A stretch of DNA of 13,769 nucleotides from Candidatus Vogelbacteria bacterium (lineage in GTDB: Bacteria; Patescibacteria; Paceibacteria; UBA9973; UBA12445), in the NCBI GenBank assembly GCA_016201425.1, contig JACQCW010000006.1, positions 1-13,769 of the forward strand, given 5' to 3'. Shown here one piece after another: positions 1 through 5,723 of this stretch. The notes under the pieces are model-generated. The model ran no database searches, was not told the DNA's origin, and worked only from the letters and a program-made list of their open reading frames with translations. Position 1 is the first letter of the stretch. Each line of letters starts with the position of its first letter. The position numbers and the translations under genes were made by a program.

Positions 1-37
1 AGGATTATAGTATTGAGACATGTGGATTAAGTATACA

Positions 38-46
38 TGATATAAT
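38..46 (+). promoter_or_regulatory. extended -10 promoter, likely leaderless start
   Basis: TGA precedes a perfect TATAAT at 41-46, an extended -10 element. Six bases (47-52) separate the hexamer from the ATG at 53. Initiation about 7 nt after the -10 would fall on the A of the start codon. No -35 box sits at a normal distance: TTGAGA at 13-18 is 22 bp away. There is no Shine-Dalgarno sequence, so the mRNA is probably leaderless. Confidence 0.65.
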
Positions 47-52
47 AATTCC

Positions 53-1144
53 ATGAAAATAATGCTCTATACTTTAATAGCGCTAGCAATCTTAGACATC
101 TTTTATTACAGATTCACCCGTGTATCTTTTGATAATTATCGGGGTAAAGCAAATAACCTCTACTGCAAACTAGTCGCTTCAAAAGACCTACCAACTAGCC
201 CGGTGATTTTTGTCCCAGGCATAAAGGGTTCAGTGCTAGAGCAAAATGGTGAAACTGTCTGGTTAACAGTACAAGAGGCACTGTTTGGAAATAAACAACT
301 TGATTATCAGATAAACGATAGTGTGAAAGTCACGGGAATTCTCACTCGAATAGGAGTGGTGCCCTACTTACTTGAATATAGTTCGTATCAAAATATTGCA
401 GCCCAACTGGCCTGTTCGCCACAATCTTATTTCTTTTACTACGATTGGCGCGATTACCCTGATACAAATTCTCAAGAGTTCGGTAAATTAGTTGAGAGAG
501 TAATCAAAGAAACCGGCAAAAAACCGTCTGTTGTGGCTCATAGCATGGGAGGATAAATCGCACACGGTTATATCAAAGAGCATCCTGAAAATATTAATAG
601 AATTGTATATGTAAGCGTCCCCTTCCAGCCTGGCGTCGGGTACTTCGATGATGTCAACGATGGTGTCCCTGTAGGGCTTAATAACAGTATCAACTCCAAA
701 GAGACACTCTTCACACAACCAGCAACCTACTTGCTTATGCCACACAAAGGATCAAATAAATATGCAGGCAAAGAACTAATGAACGCGGAAATATGGAAGG
801 AAAACAAATTCTCAGTTTTTAAAAATAAAAATTTTGCTGCATATAACTTGCAAGATTTCCAATACAAATTAGACAGGGTCGCCGAATATCACAAACTACT
901 AGATACACCCAAAGAGTTAGACAATCCGTTCTTGTTTGTCGTCGGCAAATGCTATTCAACTGTTTTAACAATAGACAAGGATGGCGTGAGACATTACACA
1001 CCGGGCGACGGCCGAGTTTCTGAAGTTAGTTCATATCCGTTAGATATTTTACCCAACAAAAAAATAGAGGTTGCCTGCCAAAAACATGACAACCAACTGA
1101 ACGATCCAGCAATTATCAACAAAATATTCGAGTTTCTAAAGTAG
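53..1144 (+). pseudogene. LCAT-like alpha/beta-hydrolase (lipase/acyltransferase), interrupted by in-frame TAA
   Basis: This is one reading frame of 364 codons, broken only by TAA at 554-556. Residues 1-19 form a hydrophobic N-terminal signal or membrane anchor. PVIFVPGIKGS and YYDWRDY (about 50-135) are hallmarks of the lecithin:cholesterol acyltransferase-like hydrolases, which act on lipid esters, usually at or outside the membrane. The nucleophile elbow is AHSMGG with Ser164. The stop follows immediately, at codon 168, where homologues often have Q, L or V; CAA to TAA would be a single transition. Downstream, in the same frame, the remaining triad is intact: GDG with Asp319, and KHD with His345 near the C-terminus, followed by a normal TAG. 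Preservation on both sides suggests a recent mutation or a base-call error. As read, the product would be a 167-residue fragment lacking Asp and His. It converges on the ITPase gene. The family call is firm; the substrate is unknown. Confidence 0.8.
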
Positions 1145-1151
1145 TTAATCC

Positions 1152-1184
1152 CTCAAATAAAAACACCCACTGCCTAGTGGGTGT
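1152..1184 (-). terminator. rho-independent terminator of the ITPase gene
   Basis: A perfect 9-bp stem (ACACCCACT, 1163-1171, with AGTGGGTGT, 1176-1184) has a 4-base loop. On the minus strand it is followed by TTTTTATTT (1162-1154). The stem begins 2 nt after the ITPase stop. The plus side has no T run, so it should act mainly on the minus-strand gene. Confidence 0.88.
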
Positions 1185-1186
1185 AG

Positions 1187-1723
1187 CTAATTTCTGTTCA
1201 AAAATTCCTTGAGGCGATCCAAAGCAACTCTTCGATGGCTCACAACATTCTTCTCCTCTGGCGACATCTCCGCATAACTCTTGTCGTGACCATCAGGCTT
1301 GAAAATTGGATCCCATCCAAAACCACTCTTGGCACGCGGTGGGACTATAGATCCTTGAACTATGCCCTCAAAAAAGTATATTTCGGACTCACTCTTTGCA
1401 TATCCCAGCATGCAAACAGCGCGAGCCCTAAAAGTCCCAAATCTCTTGGCAACTTCGTAGATACCTGCCGTCCCCATACTCTCAAGAAACCATTTTATAA
1501 GAGGTCCGGGTAATTGGCCCATACACTCGAGAATCAATGAAGTGTCGTCGACGATAATGCCTTCGCTAAAATGATGTGTAGCTTCTCGAAGTTTGACCTC
1601 TATAATCTCTCGTGGATCGAGGCTTTGAATCTCTGGCAAATCTATGTCGATCTTTTTGAGATCTGATCCAAGAATACTGCTGGCCTCCCTAAATTTATTT
1701 TCGTTTCCAGTGATAAAGTACAT
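1187..1723 (-). CDS. non-canonical purine NTP pyrophosphatase (RdgB/HAM1/ITPase family)
   Basis: The 178-residue protein hydrolyses ITP, dITP and XTP to monophosphates, clearing deaminated purines from the cytoplasmic nucleotide pool. Family motifs in order: TGNENK (5-10), the nucleotide-binding loop; LPEIQ with Glu31; VDDTSL (58-63), metal and catalytic Asp; GPLIKWFLE (73-81); GFGWDPIF (134-141), base recognition; and SHR (162-164), substrate binding. Length is slightly below the usual 185-200. The KWFLE stretch resembles the archaeal/eukaryotic ITPase branch more than E. coli RdgB. The ATG at 1723 is supported by GAGGTG at 1736-1731, 7 nt upstream. The gene stands alone between two terminators, so it is probably monocistronic. 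Both the rdgB and the HAM1/ITPA names are in use for this family, so I give no symbol. Confidence 0.93.
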   Translation of the reverse strand: MYFITGNENKFREASSILGSDLKKIDIDLPEIQSLDPREIIEVKLREATHHFSEGIIVDDTSLILECMGQLPGPLIKWFLESMGTAGIYEVAKRFGTFRARAVCMLGYAKSESEIYFFEGIVQGSIVPPRAKSGFGWDPIFKPDGHDKSYAEMSPEEKNVVSHRRVALDRLKEFLNRN

Positions 1724-1730
1724 AATTTGT

Positions 1731-1745
1731 CACCTCATTGTATCA
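1731..1745 (-). promoter_or_regulatory. ITPase promoter -10 and Shine-Dalgarno
   Basis: On the minus strand, TGA-TACAAT (1745-1737) is an extended -10. It is directly followed by GAGGTG (1736-1731), a good Shine-Dalgarno 7 nt from the ATG. The two conflict: initiation 7 nt after this -10 (about 1730) would drop the Shine-Dalgarno and leave a roughly 7-nt leader. One of the two may be fortuitous. The preceding terminator leaves under 40 bp in which a promoter must lie. Confidence 0.5.
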
Positions 1746-1760
1746 TCAGTTTTAAGTTTT

Positions 1761-1796
1761 AAAAAATCCCTCGGTCAGCCAGAGCCAACCGAGGGA
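1761..1796 (-). terminator. rho-independent terminator after the SPFH gene
   Basis: A 9-bp stem (TCCCTCGGT, 1767-1775, with ACCGAGGGA, 1788-1796) encloses a 12-base loop. On the minus strand it is followed by six T residues (1766-1761). It lies 30 bp past the stop of the flotillin-like gene and separates it from the ITPase gene. Confidence 0.9.
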
Positions 1797-1826
1797 ATAA
1801 ACTACTCTAGATTACTGATTCTCTAC

Positions 1827-3200
1827 TTATTGAGTGACAACTGGGGTAGCAGCCACTGCCTTGTGCGCCGTAGAGGTAGAAATCCCCAATTCAAGGCCAA
1901 GATCCTTGGCGGCCTTCACCGACAAGAGCTCAATCATGTTCTGTAGGGCACCAGCACCCTGCCCACCAGGAGATGCTCCGCCCATGCTGATAACCGGAAC
2001 CCAGCTCTGCTTGCCAAGGTTCTCATAAGCCTTGCCCATGACCTCCTTCCAAGCATCAAGTCGAAGACCCAAAGCACCGTCAGCGTTCAACTCAAGCTCC
2101 CGCCTCTTGGCATTACCTTCTCCAAGCAAAATCTGTTCGGAACGAGTGAAGTCTGCAGCCTTCTTGCCAAGTTCTGCAACCTGCATCCTCTTCTCAGCGT
2201 CAAGCTTTGCAACATCCTTCTCGCGCTGGGCCTTCACAAGCGCGACGTCCTTCTCCTGCTGAGCCTTGACCAAGGCAACTTCCTTCTCTTGATCAGCCAC
2301 CAGCTTGGCAACAGCCTTGTTCTGTTCAGCCTGAGTTACGAACTTAGCCTTCTCGACCTCCTGCTCCCACTTTGCCTTTGCAGCATTAGCTCGACCTTGG
2401 CTTTCAACCGTAATTGCGTCTTGCACAGCCTTCTTGGCTGCGGCTAGTGATGTCTGAATGGACATTAAGGATTCCTGCTGCTGAGCAATCTGCTTTTCAA
2501 CAATCTCAGAATAAGTGACATCATTGATGGTGAAGTTAGAAATCGTGATGGAGAAGTCCTCAATCGGAGACTTTTCCCTAACCTCTGCCTTACCAGATTC
2601 ACCCTTCGAAATCTTGGTGACGGTTACCATCTTCTTTTGACCAGAGATCAAATCAGTCTGCTCAACATCTTCGGTCTTGGTCTTCCAAATACCTTCCTTG
2701 GCTTGACCTTCAATGTCAGAAATCAATTCACTACGCCGCTCTGCGTAAGATTCCTTCGAAGACATCAAGGGGCCGGTAAAGTAGACCGACTTCTCAACAA
2801 CGGTTCGAATAAGCTGCTGATCAATCGCGGCCTGAGAACCATAGGTCTGATGAATCTTGAAAATAGTGACCTTATCTAGCGGTAGATCGTAGCGAAGTGA
2901 CCCGCTAATCTGAGCGTGGCCACCATCATTGAACTTAACACCGACAGATTGATCTTTCGATTGTCCTTGATCCTCAAATTTTGAGAACCAATACTGCGTC
3001 GACTTGTGATACGTCGTTACGCTTCCGAACAACTGCAACTTCGGACCTGGCTCGATCCACACGTCCATATTACCCATCAGAGACTGATAAACAACAATGT
3101 CCTTCGGCGACACAATGTGAATGACATTGGATGCTCCATAGAGCAGTGCAATCAAAATAATTCCACAAACCACCAAAGTACTTACGGCCTTAGTGTTCAT
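1827..3200 (-). CDS. flotillin-like SPFH/band 7 membrane protein with hendecad coiled coil
   Basis: The 457-residue protein has an N-terminal membrane segment (about 5-30), an SPFH/band 7 region (about 30-240) and a long charged helix (about 235-375). Five consecutive 11-residue repeats fall at 294-348 (pattern E-K-D-V-A-L-V-K-A-Q-x), indicating a hendecad coiled coil. The C-terminal 60 residues are Gly/Ala-rich. SPFH proteins such as flotillins form oligomeric rings or scaffolds at membranes, and the architecture here matches flotillins more than stomatins. An in-frame TTG 21 bases upstream is possible, but the ATG at 3200 has AAGGAG (3208-3213) 7 nt before it, so I chose that. It lies 76 bp downstream of the small gene at 3277-3549 and probably shares its transcript. 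A terminator follows. The membrane or partner function here is unknown. Confidence 0.88.
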   Translation of the reverse strand: MNTKAVSTLVVCGIILIALLYGASNVIHIVSPKDIVVYQSLMGNMDVWIEPGPKLQLFGSVTTYHKSTQYWFSKFEDQGQSKDQSVGVKFNDGGHAQISGSLRYDLPLDKVTIFKIHQTYGSQAAIDQQLIRTVVEKSVYFTGPLMSSKESYAERRSELISDIEGQAKEGIWKTKTEDVEQTDLISGQKKMVTVTKISKGESGKAEVREKSPIEDFSITISNFTINDVTYSEIVEKQIAQQQESLMSIQTSLAAAKKAVQDAITVESQGRANAAKAKWEQEVEKAKFVTQAEQNKAVAKLVADQEKEVALVKAQQEKDVALVKAQREKDVAKLDAEKRMQVAELGKKAADFTRSEQILLGEGNAKRRELELNADGALGLRLDAWKEVMGKAYENLGKQSWVPVISMGGASPGGQGAGALQNMIELLSVKAAKDLGLELGISTSTAHKAVAATPVVTQ

Positions 3201-3207
3201 TCGAATT

Positions 3208-3213
3208 CTCCTT
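3208..3213 (-). promoter_or_regulatory. Shine-Dalgarno site deciding the SPFH start
   Basis: AAGGAG on the minus strand sits 7 nt before the ATG at 3200. It selects that ATG over the in-frame TTG at 3221. It is one of only two clear Shine-Dalgarno sites in the window. Confidence 0.75.
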
Positions 3214-3276
3214 GGTCTCAACCACTCGTCGAGATCCTAAATTCAAAAATTAGGAGGGCAAAAACAATTGAACAGC

Positions 3277-3549
3277 TCAGTTCTTCACCTTGCCGTTCTT
3301 CTCCTTTCTCTTATCTTCAAGAGCAGTTAGCTCATCGTTCTGAATATCTTTAATCATCTGTTCGTGATGATGACGCTGTCTTTCCTCAAGCTGAATACGC
3401 AACCTACTTGCCTTGTCTTCCTCCTCAAGTATCGCGAGCTCAAGTACAGCTCGTTCAGCATCAAGCTTTGCTAGCCTCAACCTTTCCTCCGGGCTTATGC
3501 CCTTCTTCAGTGCTGGAATAATGATCTTTTTTCCATCCAGGTCGGCCAT
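3277..3549 (-). CDS. small charged helical protein, function unknown
   Basis: From the ATG at 3549 the product is 90 residues. A short N-terminal stretch (MADLDGKKIIIPALKKG) is followed by an almost continuous Glu/Arg/Lys/Leu-rich helix with heptad-like hydrophobic spacing (about 22-85), so a coiled coil is likely. It contains HHH near residue 55 and has no cysteine or membrane segment. I do not recognise a family. It lies upstream of the flotillin-like gene on the same strand, and both are coiled-coil proteins, so it could be a partner, but that is inference. The ATG lies one base after a -10-like hexamer, which is too close for that promoter to yield an mRNA with this start. An ATG at 3564 would add five residues. 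The coding call rests on composition and context. Confidence 0.6.
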   Translation of the reverse strand: MADLDGKKIIIPALKKGISPEERLRLAKLDAERAVLELAILEEEDKASRLRIQLEERQRHHHEQMIKDIQNDELTALEDKRKEKNGKVKN

Positions 3550-3550
3550 T

Positions 3551-3579
3551 ACTATAGGACACATGTTTTTAATAGTCAA
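3551..3579 (-). promoter_or_regulatory. candidate sigma70-type promoter for the 90-residue gene
   Basis: On the minus strand, TTGACT (3579-3574), a 17-bp spacer and TATAGT (3556-3551) match the consensus at 5/6 and 5/6. The hexamer ends one base before the proposed ATG, so either the start codon or the promoter needs revision. Confidence 0.45.
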
Positions 3580-3582
3580 TAC

Positions 3583-3611
3583 TTGCCATGGTAGTATATT
3601 TAATGTATTAT
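3583..3611 (+). promoter_or_regulatory. candidate promoter for the GGDEF-rsmE operon
   Basis: TTGCCA (3583-3588), a 17-bp spacer and TATTAT (3606-3611) match the consensus at 5/6 each. The hexamer ends 11 nt before the ATG at 3623, predicting a leader of only about 4-5 nt and no Shine-Dalgarno. It is back to back with the divergent promoter at 3551-3579. Confidence 0.5.
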
Positions 3612-3622
3612 TTATAGAAATT

Positions 3623-4855
3623 ATGGAAGACGTTACACACGAAAAATTACTCGAAACAGAGATCGCAAAACGAACCGAGGCCATCAATGATGCCTTTTTG
3701 CGCGAAAAGAAGGCCGGTGCAATCGAAGTAATTAGCACAACCGAGCGAAATGATCGCATCGAAAATATGCTAGCAGAGATACCACGTGAGGAACTACGAG
3801 AGGAGGTGCGTGATCAGATCCAGGTAATTCTTGAAAGTAACCGTGACGAAAAAACCAAAGTAAGATTGGCTGAAAAGGCCTGCAAGCACGTTTTGATGTC
3901 GTATATGGACAGTAGAGACTACCTAGGAATGCCCAACCGCGAATTCGTTGAGTATAAAATTTTCCGCACCATTAGCGAATCAATCGAAAAGAAACAACTG
4001 GATCCTAAAGATCTATATAAAGTTGCGAGAATCAACTTTGACTTAAACGGTCTCAAGACAATGAACGACGTGGGTGGCCACTCGAGAGGTAACATTGGGC
4101 TACTTATTTTTGGAGGAATTATTCGAGAAGGAAAAACGGCATTATGGCTAAAAAAACAGGGTATAGAAATCGCGCCATCGGCAGAAGGCGGGGATGAATT
4201 TGGTTTGGTCATCTATGGCAACAAAGACTTGCGCCCATTACTTCCTGAGATCGAAAAGCGCTTTATCGAGGAGGTTTCTTCCACTCGTGATATCCAAACA
4301 CTCAAGATCACAAAAGAACTAGACGAAAAAACCGGCAAACGAAAAACTAAAATAAAGGCGGGACGCTCAAGTGTTGACGATATTATTCGTTTTGATGATC
4401 CGGCAGATATCCAGAAGATGAAAGATATGGGTATTATAGACGACAAAGAAAAGAAACTGCCCGAAGATTTTAAATTCCAGCTTGGTACAAGTATCGGTTC
4501 AACGACATTCGGCGAAGCACTCGGTGCGGCTAACCTAGACGGAGTTAAAAGTTATGCCGACACAATGAAGCGAGTGATCAATCAGATGTTTTTGATTGCT
4601 GACAGAAGAGCCATTATCAATAAGGACGAGGGTAAAAAACGGCTCGAAACCGAAAACCCGACGCTCTTTAGAATGTACAATAGGGTTAGCAAAGAAGTCG
4701 TAGAACTAAATAAACAACTAATTAGTCTTGCCAAAACAATTGAGCAACTAACGGCCATAAATGTAGAAGAGACAAGAAAGCGTACAGAGGCACAAGAAGA
4801 GTTAATAAAACTAAAATCAAAAATTTTGGAACTAGAAATGGGATGGGCTAACTAA
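3623..4855 (+). CDS. GGDEF-domain protein, putative diguanylate cyclase
   Basis: The product is 410 residues from the ATG at 3623. The open frame extends upstream to 3413, but that part is antisense to the small divergent gene and lies before the promoter. The N-terminal ~100 residues are charged and helical and form no sensor I recognise. The GGDEF domain follows: DLNGLKTMND (140-149), GGDEF (189-193), SIG (290-292) and a degenerate final ADxxxI...GKKR (326-340). GGDEF domains make the second messenger c-di-GMP from two GTP. The signature is intact. The usual RxxD inhibitory site five residues before it is absent (IEIA instead). About 95 residues, charged and Lys-rich, separate GGDEF from the SIG strand, far more than normal, so an insertion is present. 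A C-terminal coiled coil (350-405) follows. No signal peptide or membrane segment: cytoplasmic. It is coupled to rsmE by a 1-nt gap. Catalytic activity is likely but unproven. Confidence 0.82.
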   Translation: MEDVTHEKLLETEIAKRTEAINDAFLREKKAGAIEVISTTERNDRIENMLAEIPREELREEVRDQIQVILESNRDEKTKVRLAEKACKHVLMSYMDSRDYLGMPNREFVEYKIFRTISESIEKKQLDPKDLYKVARINFDLNGLKTMNDVGGHSRGNIGLLIFGGIIREGKTALWLKKQGIEIAPSAEGGDEFGLVIYGNKDLRPLLPEIEKRFIEEVSSTRDIQTLKITKELDEKTGKRKTKIKAGRSSVDDIIRFDDPADIQKMKDMGIIDDKEKKLPEDFKFQLGTSIGSTTFGEALGAANLDGVKSYADTMKRVINQMFLIADRRAIINKDEGKKRLETENPTLFRMYNRVSKEVVELNKQLISLAKTIEQLTAINVEETRKRTEAQEELIKLKSKILELEMGWAN

Positions 4856-4856
4856 G

Positions 4857-5588
4857 ATGTCATATTTTTTATCTCGAATCCCACTTGAACTAGGGGTAAT
4901 AGTAGAATTAACCGGCGACGAGGCGAGGCACATCCTTCTATCGCGAAGAATCGAGGTTGGAGAAATAATAGAAATTCAGGATCCAAACAATAAACGCTTC
5001 GAAGCGGAAGTGATTGATATTGATCGTAAATCGCTCTCGATTCAAGCCATATCCGAAATTAAAACCCCGGAAGAGTCCCCTCTTCGAATAACAGTCTTCC
5101 AGGCGCTTATCAAGGAACAACCGCTTGATACTATAATCCAAAAAATTACAGAACTTGGTGTCTATGCACTAACACTTTTTTATTCAGAAAACAGCGTAGA
5201 GAGGTACAAAGATATGGGGAAAAAACTGGGCAGATGGCGCAAGATCAGTGAAGAAGCAGCCAAACAATCTGGAAGAGTTCGGCCAGTGCATATAGAATTT
5301 GTTAGCGACCAAATCACACTTTTAACCAGACTCGACGAACCAGAAAAAATTTTTATACTAGAACCACTTTCTGGTTCGTCATTCTTAAAATTTAGAGAAA
5401 AAAACAAAGATCTATCGAATATTGGCATTTTAGTTGGACCCGAAGGAGGATTCACCGCCATAGAGGTAGAGCAATTTTCAAATCTCCGAAACGCCGCCCC
5501 AATCTACCTCGGCCCACGAATCCTCCGCGCCGACACGGCCGCGATCTCCGCATCTGCGATCATACAGTCACTCTGGGGCGATATGTAG
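4857..5588 (+). CDS. rsmE: 16S rRNA (uracil(1498)-N3)-methyltransferase RsmE
   Basis: RsmE is the SPOUT-fold enzyme that N3-methylates U1498 of 16S rRNA in the 30S decoding region, using S-adenosylmethionine. The 243 residues match the family length. The N-terminal PUA-like domain (1-70) includes GDEARHIL (20-27). The knot domain carries K-x-x-x-L-D-x-I-I-Q-K-x-T-E-L-G (86-101), AAKQSGR (134-140), LVGPEGGF (192-199) and LGPRILRADTA (218-228), the trefoil-knot SAM site. Families usually read LR-T-E-T-A at the last motif, so RADTA is a mild variant. The ATG is one base after the stop of the GGDEF gene (TAA-G-ATG), suggesting translational coupling; there is no strong Shine-Dalgarno. A terminator follows about 80 bp later. 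Confidence 0.94.
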   Translation: MSYFLSRIPLELGVIVELTGDEARHILLSRRIEVGEIIEIQDPNNKRFEAEVIDIDRKSLSIQAISEIKTPEESPLRITVFQALIKEQPLDTIIQKITELGVYALTLFYSENSVERYKDMGKKLGRWRKISEEAAKQSGRVRPVHIEFVSDQITLLTRLDEPEKIFILEPLSGSSFLKFREKNKDLSNIGILVGPEGGFTAIEVEQFSNLRNAAPIYLGPRILRADTAAISASAIIQSLWGDM

Positions 5589-5665
5589 CAGTACGTATTG
5601 ACAAAATAGCCAATTATAGTAGTTTCATAAATAATATCAGATCGACTAGAACTAAAAGCACAAGC

Positions 5666-5694
5666 CCGTTTGGTAAACAACCAAGCGGTTTTTT
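5666..5694 (+). terminator. rho-independent terminator of the GGDEF-rsmE operon
   Basis: A 9-bp stem (CCGTTTGGT, 5666-5674, with ACCAAGCGG, 5680-5688) has one G-T wobble and an AAACA loop. It is followed by six T residues (5689-5694) and then AATTTT. It lies 78 bp after the rsmE stop. Confidence 0.9.
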
Positions 5695-5711
5695 AATTTT
5701 CAGCATTAATA

Positions 5712-5717
5712 TATACT
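5712..5717 (+). promoter_or_regulatory. recG -10 element, likely leaderless start
   Basis: TATACT at 5712-5717 ends exactly 6 bases before the GTG at 5724, so transcription should start at the GTG. No Shine-Dalgarno is present. At 17-bp spacing the -35 position is the T run of the preceding terminator (5689-5694), a poor match to TTGACA. Confidence 0.55.
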
Positions 5718-5723
5718 GGTCTG

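Noticed and set aside
554..556. Stop codon reassignment or selenocysteine-type readthrough in the lipase
   Set aside because: The codon is TAA, which also terminates other genes here. TGA also ends a reading frame normally (the 90-residue gene at 3277-3279), and no recoding structure is apparent.
3413..3622. N-terminal extension of the GGDEF protein back to 3413
   Set aside because: The extension is Ser/Ile/Phe-rich shadow coding antisense to the 90-residue gene and precedes the promoter; the ATG at 3623 fits better.
5598..5620. TTGACA at 5598 followed by TATAGT at 5615, a possible promoter for a small transcript before the terminator at 5666
   Set aside because: The spacer is only 11 bp, too short for a sigma70 promoter, and no hexamer at 16-18 bp matches. 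No small gene follows.
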